Assembly (NCBI GenBank): GCA_024231905.1
Contig: JAAEQC010000057.1
Coordinates: 1-64,000 of the forward strand
Direction: 5' to 3'
Origin: a bacterium
Lineage (GTDB): Bacteria; Krumholzibacteriota; Krumholzibacteriia; LZORAL124-64-63
Length of the DNA: 64,000 nt
Shown here: positions 32,194 to 40,204 of the stretch, one piece after another
Numbering within the stretch: the first letter of the stretch is position 1
How the letters are laid out: every line of letters begins with the position of its first letter
Notes under the pieces: generated by a model
Seen by the model: the letters and a program-made list of their open reading frames with translations, nothing else
The model's database searches: none
What the model was told of the DNA's origin: nothing
Made by a program: the position numbers and the translations under genes

Positions 32194-35169
32194 CTAGGGA
32201 CTGAGGACCAGGCGTCCGTCTTCGTAAATGGTGAGGACACCGGTTCCCTCGCGCTGCCGCAAGGTGAGCGAGTACCGCGCGCCGTTGCAGGCGTAGACCG
32301 GGGGCCAGGCCCAGGCCGGGTCCAGGGGCGGACCGTCAGGGGCGAGCAGCGGCGGGTCTATGGCCGCGGGCCAGCGCCCGGTGGCCTCGCGGTGGGCCGC
32401 CAGTTCGTAGGTCAAGCGGCGCAGGTGCCAGGCGGCCGCGTCCTCTCCGGTCGGCTCCACGGCGGATTCGGAAGCCTCGTCGCGGAACTCGACGATACCC
32501 CAGTGCTCCGGCTCGTGCATGGCGATCTCGCGCTGGGGCGACCAAACCCAGTTGTCCTCGGGGAGCGGCTTGCCGGTCTCCGGATCGGTGACCTTGCGGT
32601 AGCCGCCGTCGGCGACTTCGAGGCGCCACTGGACCCGCGAGAAGTTTACCCGCCAGCGATCGCCGGGGACGGGCGGGCAGGCGGCTCCCGTGGTTTCGAC
32701 GAGCACGGACCAGGGGATGGCGATCTCCACGGTCCAACCCTGGTCCGTGTCGGAAGGATCGTTGACCGTACCGTCCAGGTGGACGGCCGTGCGCAGGCCG
32801 GGGATGTCCCAGGCGTGGACGGCCGGCCCGCCGTCGCGGTAGGGCTTGACCAGCAGCAGATCCCACACGGTGTTCAGGGCGTTGAGTTCGAGTTCGCTGT
32901 ACATATGCGAATCGCCGTCCGGGTCGATGAAGACCTCGAAGTCGTTGTCGTGGAATATGATGGCGTCGCGTTCGGTGAGGGTGGCCCAGAGGTGGGGCTC
33001 CGCCAGTTCGGCGGCGAAGAGGAACTCGTGGTCGGTCCAGAGCATCTTGGCGCGGGTCAGGTGGCGGGGCGCGGGTTTGCGGTCACCCTCGATGTCCACG
33101 AAGGGGGCGGTCCAGGGGGCGTCCTGCCAGGCCGGGTCGTCGAGACGGCCGTCGATGACCACGTCGCCGGACGCGCGGGGGCAGGCATAGCCCTGCATGG
33201 GCCAGGGGCTCGGGCGGATCCCGGCGAGGTCGATGGGCACCGTCACCGCCACTTCGGCGCAGAACATGGCCCGGGGATCGCCACGCTCGGCCAGGGTCTT
33301 CGCCAGGGCGCCTTCGGTGCGCGGGACGAGACCGCGGAAGAGCACCTCGTCACGCCAGCGCACGGTGACCTCGCGGTCCAGGTCGCACATGGCGTCGTCC
33401 AGCAGGATCTCCAGGCGCGTGCCCGGGGGAGCCTCGACGATGGTGATGGTCTGCTCACGGCGTTCGACGACGATGCGCTCCCGCTCCCGGGGCGCCGGAT
33501 TGCGCAGCCAGTAGAAGCGCTCGTGGGTCACGTCGTCCTGGAGCCATACGATGCGCTCGGGCCGCAGGTCACGGGTGTGGGCGGCCATCCAGGGCAGCGC
33601 CACCGCGTCCTGGTGATCCATCCAGTGGCCCTTGCCCTGGTGGATCACGACCTGATGTTCGTATCCACCGGGGTCGGCGGCGGCCAGGTCGTCCAGCATG
33701 GTTTCCCACTCCCGCGCCACCCGGTTGCGGTCGTAGGCGTCGTCCTCGCCGCCCATGTGCAGGGCGAAGGGCAGGTTGCGCAGGCCGTCAGGCTTGGTCT
33801 CGTTGGGGTGGCCGGCCATCATGGCGGCGGCGGCCAGGCGGTCGGCCAGGCGTGGGGCCAGCTGGAAGACACCGTCGCCGCCGGCGCTATAGCCCGTGAT
33901 GTAGACCCGGTCCGGGTCCACGTCCTCGAAGACCACGAGATCCCGGATCAGCCGGTCCAGGAGGACGTCCACGTGAGCCTGATGCCATAGATTCCAGGTG
34001 TCCGTGGGGGCGCGGGGGGCCAGGTAGACACCCTCCTCGATGGTGTAGAGGGTCTGCTGGTTCTCCCACTGTTGGTCGTTGACCTCGGCCGGGGCGCCGC
34101 CGCCGCCGTGCATGGAGATGTAGAGGCTGCGGCCGCCTTCCGGCTTCACACCGTGGACCGAGTAGTGGAAGGGCATGCGCCAGTCGCCGTGGACGAGTTC
34201 ACCGGCGGCGAACTCATCGGCCCGGTCCTCGCGTACCTGCGCCACGTGGGCCGACCACAGGGCCGCCCGCGTCACCTCGGCCTCGGCCCGGCCCAGGGCG
34301 TTCCCGCGGGCGTAACGGCCGGTGACGTTCACCGCCCGCACGGACGTGTCCTCGGGTCGCCACACCATGGGGAAGGACAGGGGCGTGTCCTGCCAGGTGA
34401 CGGCGTAGACGGCGTAGCGGGGATCGTCTTCCACCGCCGTGGCCGTCTTGCCCTCGAACCAGCCCCGGTCCAGTTCCATGCCCGAGGGCTCGAAGGCGCC
34501 GGTGAAGTGCCAGCCGTCGTCCCAGATCTCGACCCACGAGTGGTTGCCGCTGCCGTCGCTCCACAGGGGGACGCCCACGAAGCGGGCCGGCACGCCCACG
34601 CTGCGGCAGGCGTCGATCAACAGGACGCTCAGGCCGGTGCAGGAGGCGAGGCCGGATTCCATGGACTCGAAAGGGCTCTGGTCGGCCTTGGCCCGGCCGG
34701 TGGAGTACTTGACGTCGAACTCGTCCCAGATGGCGTTGTTGAGCCGGGCGGCGGCCTCGGCGGGGGAGGTGGCGTCCGCGACCAGGGGCAGGCAGCGGGC
34801 GCGCAGGTCGGCCCACCAGGGGTCGCGCCGTTCGCTCACGCTGGCGTAGGGGAGGATGGCATCGCGGAAGAGGGCGGTGTCGATGGCTTCGCTCCAGGGG
34901 GCCTCCCGCCAGGCGGTGACGGCGTGGCGGTGGTTCTCCAGCAGGTATGCGGCGTCGAGGCGCGTCAGGTCGTCCGTGGGCATGGCCGTGATGAGCCAGC
35001 GCATGTGGTCGCGCTCAGCTTCGGGTGTGCCGGCGAGGGCCGCTTCCAACTCGGCACGGTTGTTGCCCGCACGGTGGAGGGCGGACTCGAGGTCGGTGGC
35101 GCCGGCCGACGCTGCTGCCAGTACGAGAAGCAGGGTCGTCATGCAACGCAGGGGAGCGTGGGGAGTCAT
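32194..35169 (-). CDS. Secreted transglutaminase-like / esterase / CBM9-like fusion protein
   Basis: 991 residues from ATG at 35169 with GAGGAA upstream; the frame stays open upstream but is not protein-like there. Signal peptide 1-24. Residues about 135-235 are transglutaminase-like (MESGLASCTGLSVLLIDACR with Cys177, GNHSWVEIWDDGWHF with His210). Residues about 330-530 are an alpha/beta hydrolase (LYISMHGGGG oxyanion region, YITGYSAGGDGVFQLA with Ser428, QGKGHWMDH with the likely His). Residues about 660-880 are a CBM9-like sandwich (VVIDGRLDDPAWQDAPW ... WTVEIAIPWSVL). Such a three-part enzyme probably acts on an extracellular polymer; substrate unknown. Confidence 0.82.
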   Translation of the reverse strand: MTPHAPLRCMTTLLLVLAAASAGATDLESALHRAGNNRAELEAALAGTPEAERDHMRWLITAMPTDDLTRLDAAYLLENHRHAVTAWREAPWSEAIDTALFRDAILPYASVSERRDPWWADLRARCLPLVADATSPAEAAARLNNAIWDEFDVKYSTGRAKADQSPFESMESGLASCTGLSVLLIDACRSVGVPARFVGVPLWSDGSGNHSWVEIWDDGWHFTGAFEPSGMELDRGWFEGKTATAVEDDPRYAVYAVTWQDTPLSFPMVWRPEDTSVRAVNVTGRYARGNALGRAEAEVTRAALWSAHVAQVREDRADEFAAGELVHGDWRMPFHYSVHGVKPEGGRSLYISMHGGGGAPAEVNDQQWENQQTLYTIEEGVYLAPRAPTDTWNLWHQAHVDVLLDRLIRDLVVFEDVDPDRVYITGYSAGGDGVFQLAPRLADRLAAAAMMAGHPNETKPDGLRNLPFALHMGGEDDAYDRNRVAREWETMLDDLAAADPGGYEHQVVIHQGKGHWMDHQDAVALPWMAAHTRDLRPERIVWLQDDVTHERFYWLRNPAPRERERIVVERREQTITIVEAPPGTRLEILLDDAMCDLDREVTVRWRDEVLFRGLVPRTEGALAKTLAERGDPRAMFCAEVAVTVPIDLAGIRPSPWPMQGYACPRASGDVVIDGRLDDPAWQDAPWTAPFVDIEGDRKPAPRHLTRAKMLWTDHEFLFAAELAEPHLWATLTERDAIIFHDNDFEVFIDPDGDSHMYSELELNALNTVWDLLLVKPYRDGGPAVHAWDIPGLRTAVHLDGTVNDPSDTDQGWTVEIAIPWSVLVETTGAACPPVPGDRWRVNFSRVQWRLEVADGGYRKVTDPETGKPLPEDNWVWSPQREIAMHEPEHWGIVEFRDEASESAVEPTGEDAAAWHLRRLTYELAAHREATGRWPAAIDPPLLAPDGPPLDPAWAWPPVYACNGARYSLTLRQREGTGVLTIYEDGRLVLSP

Positions 35170-35341
35170 GGGGATTCCTCTTCGGGATGTCGGTTCCGCG
35201 GGCCCGCGAAAGGGCGTCGCGCCGGTCGCCGGTTCAGACGAACACCTTGGCTCCAATACCCCCAAAGCACAAGTCTCGCGAACGGGTTCGTCGGCCAAGG
35301 GCACGGCCGGGTGCTCACGGTCCGGCGCGTGCGCGTCCTGC

Positions 35342-35509
35342 TCAGTAGGACCTGAACAGCTGCAGCACCTCCTGCCCCTCGGGATAGTGCATGGAGACTC
35401 CCAGCTGCATGTCCAGGACGAGATTGCCGCGGGCGTGGGCCCCGTACAGGGAGGCCATTTCGCCCAGCGGCCCCTCGTCGCGGACCCGGGCGCGGATCGC
35501 ATCGGACAC
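35342..35509 (-). CDS. Small conserved-looking protein, 55 residues
   Basis: An open frame from GTG at 35509 to TGA at 35342, starting 7 bases after the stop of the zinc-ribbon gene. The translation, VSDAIRARVRDEGPLGEMAS then LYGAHARGNLVLDMQLGVSM and HYPEGQEVLQLFRSY, has normal globular composition and strong GC3 bias. The competing frame on this strand, by contrast, gives Cys/Pro/Arg-rich nonsense. I recognise no family. Its tight coupling suggests it belongs with the zinc-ribbon protein. Confidence 0.5.
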   Translation of the reverse strand: MSDAIRARVRDEGPLGEMASLYGAHARGNLVLDMQLGVSMHYPEGQEVLQLFRSY

Positions 35510-35516
35510 GGCGGCG

Positions 35517-35726
35517 TCAACCCCGCGTGAAGAAGTCGAAGATGTTCCCCAACGAACTCTGATCCGCCTGGTAGAGCTCCGTGTAACGGCAGTGGCGGCA
35601 GATGACCGTCGTGAACCGCTTGGACTGGATGTCGAAGATCTTGGTCAGGATGCCGCCGGTGGCGCGGAACTCGCTGGTGTCGAAGGTGTGGTTGCCGCAC
35701 TTGGGGCACTTGTAACCGCCTGCCAT
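35517..35726 (-). CDS. Zn-ribbon nucleic-acid-binding-type protein (COG3478-like)
   Basis: 69 residues. MAGGYKCPKCGNHTFDTSEF, then TGGILTKIFDIQSKRFTTV, ICRHCRYTELYQ and SLGNIFDFFTRG match the small zinc-ribbon family annotated as predicted nucleic-acid-binding (zinc_ribbon_13). The two CxxC pairs bind one zinc. AAAGGA precedes ATG 35726. The role is unknown. It is divergent from triosephosphate isomerase. Confidence 0.85.
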   Translation of the reverse strand: MAGGYKCPKCGNHTFDTSEFRATGGILTKIFDIQSKRFTTVICRHCRYTELYQADQSSLGNIFDFFTRG

Positions 35727-35806
35727 GGCTGGTCCTTTCGCGGAGGTGGGATCGGGGGCGGACGGCGGTCCTACCCCTGTTGGAACGGCGGTATTCGCCG
35801 CCCGAG

Positions 35807-35835
35807 TGGACATACCCCCGGGGAAATGACATATT
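35807..35835 (+). promoter_or_regulatory. Candidate promoter of tpiA
   Basis: TGGACA (35807-35812) and CATATT (35830-35835) are separated by 17 bases, about 60 bases upstream of the tpiA ATG, in the divergent gap with the zinc-ribbon gene. Visual match only. Confidence 0.38.
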
Positions 35836-35893
35836 CTGTCCCCGATCCGCGCCACGGGGGCGCGGACGAGAATTCCACGCGAGGGGACGGGAT

Positions 35894-36670
35894 ATGCGCC
35901 GCTACATGGTCGCCGGCAACTGGAAGATGAACATGGGACCGGCCGCGGGTCGGGAGCTGGCCGCCGCGGTCCAGCAGAAGCTGGCCGGCCGCGAACTGGG
36001 GGGCGACGTACTGGTTTGCCCGCCCTACGCCACCCTGCCGGCGGTGGCCGAGGTGGCCGCCGGACAGCCCCTGCTCCTGGGAGCCCAGGACTGTTCCGAC
36101 CAGGTGTCGGGCGCCTACACGGGCCAGATCTCCGCGGGCATGCTCGCCGAGGTGGGCTGCCGCTGGGTCATCGTCGGCCACAGTGAGCGCCGCCAGTTCC
36201 AGCGCGAGGGCGACGAGGACTTCGTGGCGAAGATCACCCGCGCCTTCGACGAGGGCCTGAAGGTCATTTTCTGCTACGGCGAGCTCCTGGAGGAGCGCAA
36301 ACTGGGCCGCCAGGCCGACGTGGTGCGCGACCAGCTCAAGGGCGTTCTGCCCCGCCTGACCGCCGCCGACGCGGGCAACCTGGTCCTGGCCTACGAACCG
36401 GTGTGGGCCATCGGCACCGGTGAGACCGCCTCGCCGGAGCAGGCCCAGGAGATGCACGCCCAGTCCCGCCAGCTGGTGGCCGACATCATGGGCTACCCCG
36501 AAGCCGCCAACATGCGCATCCTCTACGGCGGCAGCTGCAAGCCATCCAACGCGGAAGAGCTCATGGGCCAGACCGACGTGGACGGCGGACTCATCGGCGG
36601 CGCGAGCCTCAAGTCCGACGACTTCGTGGGCATCGTGGACGGCGCCGAGGCCGCTCTCGCCAACACCTGA
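35894..36670 (+). CDS. tpiA: Triosephosphate isomerase
   Basis: 258 residues, the usual length. Active-site residues are all present: Lys11 in AGNWKMN, His96 in IVGHSERRQ, and Glu168 in AYEPVWAIGTG. The phosphate-binding YGGSC and GGLIGGASL are in place. The usual C-V/I-GE motif reads FCYGE here. It interconverts dihydroxyacetone phosphate and glyceraldehyde 3-phosphate in glycolysis. GAGGGG precedes the ATG. The M16 peptidase follows 16 bases later, an unusual operon partner. Confidence 0.96.
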   Translation: MRRYMVAGNWKMNMGPAAGRELAAAVQQKLAGRELGGDVLVCPPYATLPAVAEVAAGQPLLLGAQDCSDQVSGAYTGQISAGMLAEVGCRWVIVGHSERRQFQREGDEDFVAKITRAFDEGLKVIFCYGELLEERKLGRQADVVRDQLKGVLPRLTAADAGNLVLAYEPVWAIGTGETASPEQAQEMHAQSRQLVADIMGYPEAANMRILYGGSCKPSNAEELMGQTDVDGGLIGGASLKSDDFVGIVDGAEAALANT

Positions 36671-36686
36671 TCCGGAGGCAGATCGC

Positions 36687-39410
36687 TTGTACAACCTGGT
36701 CCGTCTACTCGTCATCGCCGTCCTCTGCGTGGTTGCCCTGCCGGCAGCCGCCCAGCCCGCCGTCTGGTCCGACCGGAACCTCGAACCGGTCTTCCACGCC
36801 CCACCCGCGGGCACGGAACTGCTGCGCCTGGACAACGGCCTGGACGTGGTGCTCATGCGCAACCCGGCCCAGCCCATGGTGGGCATCTACACCCAGGTGA
36901 AGGTGGGGTCGGCGCGAGAGGACGAGCGCACCAGCGGCATGAGCCACATGCTCGAGCACCTGCTCTTCAACGGCTCGGCGAAGTACACCCAGGACGAGTT
37001 GTACGCCCTGGCCGACCGGGTGGGAGCCTACAACAACGCCAACACCAGCGACTTCTACACCAACTACATGCTGGTGCTGCCGGCGGGGGAGCTGGAGACG
37101 GGTCTGGACATCCAGTCCCAGATGCTCTTCCACTCCCTGATTCCCACAGGGAAGTTCACCAAGGAGCAGGGCATCGTCCTGGGGGAGATCGCCCAGAGCC
37201 GCGACTGGCCCGGGCACGATGTCGATACGGCCCTGCGAGCGGTCCTCTTCGACGGTTCGAGTCTCGAACTGCCCACGTTGGGTACGCCGTCCACCATCGC
37301 GAACATGGAGCGGGACGACGTCCACGCCTTTTATCGCACCTGGTATGTGCCCAACAACATGGTGCTCACCCTGGCCGGGAACTTCGACCGGGACCGGGCC
37401 GTGGCGCTGTTGGAACAGTATTATGGCGCGGCGGCGCCCGGCACCCTGCCCGACCGCGCGCTCGTGCCGGCGGCGCCCCTGGACCGCACCCACGCCGTCA
37501 CGCGCCGGGCCGGGTCCGAGCGCAAGGTGGCGCTGGCCTTCGCCGCGCCCACCTACGGCATGGCCGACTTCCACGCTTTCCAGGTGGCGGCCGAGTTGCT
37601 CACCCTCGAAGGCAGCGGTGTCCTGCCTGTCCTTCTGGACACGCGGGACGAAAGCGTGCGACCGGAGGTCTCCACCTGGTGGCAGGCGGCGCCGGGCTTC
37701 GGCCGGCTGGTCCTGGAATTCACATTGCCCGAAGGGGTGGATCCGGGCCTTTGCTACGGCCTGCTGCAGGACGCCCTGGTGGCGTCCCACGAACTGGGCA
37801 TCGCCGATGAGGACGTGCTCGGCATCGTTCGCATGGCCGAGACGGCGACCTTGCTCGAGCGTGAGCAGCTGCGCATGACCGGCATCTACATCGCCGAACC
37901 CCTGACCCTGGGCGGCGTCGATTTCTTCGTGGACCACCTGGACCGGCTGCGCGAAGTGACGCCGGCGGAAGTGGTACAGACCCTCCGGCACTGGCTGGTG
38001 GACGCGCCCTGCGCGGCGGTCCTGGTGGAGCCTACGGTCGCCGGCGGACCCGGCGGCGGCAGGCCCGGCATGCCCGCGGGCATGGGCGGCATGGGCCACG
38101 GCATGGGAGCTCCGGCCGGCGGCGGCACTCCGGCGGAGGCCGAGACGCCCGCCATACCGGTGGCCACAGTGGAACGCAAGGTCGACCGCTCGGTGCTGGA
38201 GAACGGCGCCGTGCTCGTGACCCAGACCAACGCCGACAGCCCCCTGGTGGCCGTCCACCTGACCGTCCGCGGCCGGGCCATGATCGACTCGGAGAACGCC
38301 GTCCCCGGAGCCCTGGACGTGGTCCACCGGCTGCTGGGCGAGGGCTACGCAGGCTGCGACCGGGCCTGTCTGGGCCGGCAGATCCGCGCTCTGGGCGCCG
38401 TGATCAAGAGCTACGACGACAGCCGTATCCCCATGGACGACTACTACACCAACGGCCGGTTCAGTTTCGTCCGCCTGGAGTCCGCGGCGGACAACGGGGC
38501 GGCGGTGCTGGAGCTCCTGACCCAGCAGATTCAGCACGCCCTCTTCAACGGCGACGCCTTCGCCCGGGTCCGGGATGAGCGGACCGGCGCCCTGGGCCGC
38601 CGCGAGGGCAGTGCCCGTGCCACGGCCAAGACCCTGCTCCGCGAGAGCCTTTACGGCGATCATCCCCTGGCCCTGGCGCCGGAGGGCACGGTCGCGTCCC
38701 TGGCCGAACTGAGCTTCAACCAGGTGCGGGTGGTGTACCGCCGCGCATTCTCCCCGGAGAACCTCGTGATCTCTGTGGTCGGTCCCCTGGCTCACGACGA
38801 GGTGAAGTCCATTCTTGAGACCGGCCTGCCGGGACGTGGCCAACCCGCGCCGGGCCTACCGCCGGTGACGGCTACCGCGGCGGCGTCCGAGGCCACCGCC
38901 ACCGTGGGCGGACCCATGGCGGCTGTGCGGCTGGGCACGCTGGTGGAGGTCGATTCGACCGACGCACCGGCCCTGCGCCTGGCCGTGGCCCTGCTCAGCG
39001 ACCAGCTGGGCATGGATCTGCGGGAGACCCGCGGCCTGAGCTACAGCGTGGGCGCCGCGGTGGGAGTGCACGGGGGCGTGGCCGATTTCACGGCCTGGAT
39101 CAATCCGCCGCAGGCCCGGCTGGCCGAGGCGCGGCAGGCCCTGCGTCAGGCCGTCGCGGGCTGGAATGCGGCCGCGGTCACCCAGGGCGACCTGGACCGG
39201 GTGCGCAGCGCCCGCAACGGACGTCTGATGATGCGCCGCCTGTCGTCCATGGGGCAGGCCTACTACCTGGCCATGGCCGAACTGGAGGGCGACCTGGGCG
39301 CCTACCTCGACGCTGACACGGTCTTCGACGGCGTGACCCTGGCCCAGGTGCGCGCCGCCGCCGCGCGCTACCTGGCCGCCGCACCCCTGGTCGAGGTGGT
39401 GGTGGACTAG
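36687..39410 (+). CDS. Secreted M16 family zinc metallopeptidase, two-domain
   Basis: 907 residues from TTG at 36687, supported by GGAGG upstream and by the signal peptide that follows (LYNLVRLLVIAVLCVVALPA). The first M16 half carries the inverted zinc motif HMLEH (His87-His91) and the distal GEIAQSRDW. The second half (from about residue 490, KVDRSVLENGAVLVTQTNAD) lacks the motif, the usual catalytic/non-catalytic pairing. The two are joined by a Gly/Met/His-rich linker (GMPAGMGGMGHGMGAPAGG). It should degrade peptides in the periplasm. The 3' end overlaps the convergent anti-sigma-like gene by four bases. Confidence 0.9.
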   Translation: MYNLVRLLVIAVLCVVALPAAAQPAVWSDRNLEPVFHAPPAGTELLRLDNGLDVVLMRNPAQPMVGIYTQVKVGSAREDERTSGMSHMLEHLLFNGSAKYTQDELYALADRVGAYNNANTSDFYTNYMLVLPAGELETGLDIQSQMLFHSLIPTGKFTKEQGIVLGEIAQSRDWPGHDVDTALRAVLFDGSSLELPTLGTPSTIANMERDDVHAFYRTWYVPNNMVLTLAGNFDRDRAVALLEQYYGAAAPGTLPDRALVPAAPLDRTHAVTRRAGSERKVALAFAAPTYGMADFHAFQVAAELLTLEGSGVLPVLLDTRDESVRPEVSTWWQAAPGFGRLVLEFTLPEGVDPGLCYGLLQDALVASHELGIADEDVLGIVRMAETATLLEREQLRMTGIYIAEPLTLGGVDFFVDHLDRLREVTPAEVVQTLRHWLVDAPCAAVLVEPTVAGGPGGGRPGMPAGMGGMGHGMGAPAGGGTPAEAETPAIPVATVERKVDRSVLENGAVLVTQTNADSPLVAVHLTVRGRAMIDSENAVPGALDVVHRLLGEGYAGCDRACLGRQIRALGAVIKSYDDSRIPMDDYYTNGRFSFVRLESAADNGAAVLELLTQQIQHALFNGDAFARVRDERTGALGRREGSARATAKTLLRESLYGDHPLALAPEGTVASLAELSFNQVRVVYRRAFSPENLVISVVGPLAHDEVKSILETGLPGRGQPAPGLPPVTATAAASEATATVGGPMAAVRLGTLVEVDSTDAPALRLAVALLSDQLGMDLRETRGLSYSVGAAVGVHGGVADFTAWINPPQARLAEARQALRQAVAGWNAAAVTQGDLDRVRSARNGRLMMRRLSSMGQAYYLAMAELEGDLGAYLDADTVFDGVTLAQVRAAAARYLAAAPLVEVVVD

Positions 39411-39646
39411 TCGTCCCGGACCTGGTCCAGGATATCGCGTTCGATTTCGCGGAGTCTCTGGTGCGGGGGCGTGTCCCGGTGGGCCAGCCGGCGGGCGCCG
39501 CGTCCGAGGGAGCGGATCTGCTGCAGGTAGCGGCGGCAGTGCCGGCACATGAAGACGTGCAGCCGTAGTTCGAGCCGTTGCCTGAAGCCCAGTTCCCGGA
39601 TTCCGTCCATGGCCACCAGTCGCGAGATCTCCCGGCACTTCATCAT
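39407..39646 (-). CDS. Small zinc-finger anti-sigma-like protein
   Basis: 79 residues beginning MMKCREISRLVAMDGIRELG. ELRLHVFMCRHCRRYLQQI provides the HxxxCxxC of the zf-HC2 anti-sigma fold with an upstream Cys. It has no membrane helix, so it is a soluble zinc-finger type. It starts as ATGA over the stop of the short frame upstream, where a sigma factor would be expected but only a fragment-like frame is present. Confidence 0.65.
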   Translation of the reverse strand: MMKCREISRLVAMDGIRELGFRQRLELRLHVFMCRHCRRYLQQIRSLGRGARRLAHRDTPPHQRLREIERDILDQVRDD

Positions 39647-39744
39647 CCTTCCACATCCCGTGATTCGAGGCACTCGCGCAGGACGAAGGCCAGCCGCTGG
39701 TCGGTGGTGACACCGTCGAGGCGGTCCTCCAGGTGGTGGCGCAC
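39643..39744 (-). pseudogene. Short reading frame upstream of the anti-sigma-like gene, possible sigma-factor remnant
   Basis: The minus-strand frame reads MRHHLEDRLDGVTTDQRLAF VLRECLESRDVEG and stops in an ATGA overlap with the anti-sigma-like start. That overlap, and the resemblance of DQRLAFVLRE to region 4 of ECF sigma factors, suggest the tail of a truncated or frameshifted sigma gene. The upstream part of the frame is merely antisense to a membrane-protein fragment. It could instead be an intact 33-residue leader peptide; evidence is thin. Confidence 0.3.
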
Positions 39745-39984
39745 CTCGCGCTCGGTTCCCTGGTGCGCGGTACCGTGTCCGGTACGGTCGCCGGCGTCCT
39801 GTACGGGGCACTCTGGTGGCTGCTCGGTCCCCTGACCCTCATGCCGCTGTTCATGGGCATGGGCATGGGCGTGAACTGGAACGCGACGGCGGCCGCCGCC
39901 ATGTTGTCGAGCCTCTACGAACATCTGGTCTTCGGCCTGGTGCTGGGCTTCGCCTACAGTCGCGGCGACCGGTGCATCCTGTGA
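39733..39984 (+). CDS. Small membrane protein, probably truncated
   Basis: 83 residues from GTG at 39733. VSGTVAGVLYGALWWLLGPL, TLMPLFMGMGMGVNW and AAAAMLSSLYEHLVFGLVLG with a polar tail look like the C-terminal half of a known type of 130-160-residue bacterial membrane protein (WWxLGPLxLMPLxxGM pattern). The N-terminal helices expected of that family are missing. The start overlaps the minus-strand fragment. A 19-codon frame (39981-40040, GTGA overlap) follows and may be a further remnant. Confidence 0.5.
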   Translation: MVAHLALGSLVRGTVSGTVAGVLYGALWWLLGPLTLMPLFMGMGMGVNWNATAAAAMLSSLYEHLVFGLVLGFAYSRGDRCIL

Positions 39985-40147
39985 GACTGTTTCGCAAGAA
40001 CGGCGAGACGCAGGACGCGTCTGCCCGCAGGGTGGCCTGAGACCTCAACCCCCCTCTGGCTACCCGCCGGCGGCAGGGGACCTCGGCACCGCCATCAGGG
40101 GCGGCGGCCGGGGTCCCCGCACCGGTCACCGGGGCACTTGCGACGAA

Positions 40148-40177
40148 CCGGGTCCCGCAGCTATCCTGCCGGGACCC
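40148..40177 (+). promoter_or_regulatory. Hairpin in the leader of the M1 peptidase gene
   Basis: CGGGTCCC (40148-40155) pairs with GGGACCCG (40170-40177), extended inward by CAG/CTG. The hairpin ends 27 bases before the M1 peptidase ATG and has no T-run, so it is not a standard terminator. It could tune translation or mRNA stability. Seen by eye. Confidence 0.35.
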
Positions 40178-40204
40178 GTTCCCGTGCCACCGTCAGGAGC
40201 CACC

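Noticed and set aside
35170..35832. N-terminal extension of the transglutaminase/esterase frame
   Set aside because: The extension is Arg/Pro/Cys-rich and overlaps the zinc-ribbon gene and the small gene in another frame. The ATG at 35169 has a ribosome site and a signal peptide.
36420..36686. Extension of the M16 peptidase frame into tpiA
   Set aside because: It would overlap the triosephosphate isomerase coding sequence; the TTG at 36687 is followed by a proper signal peptide.
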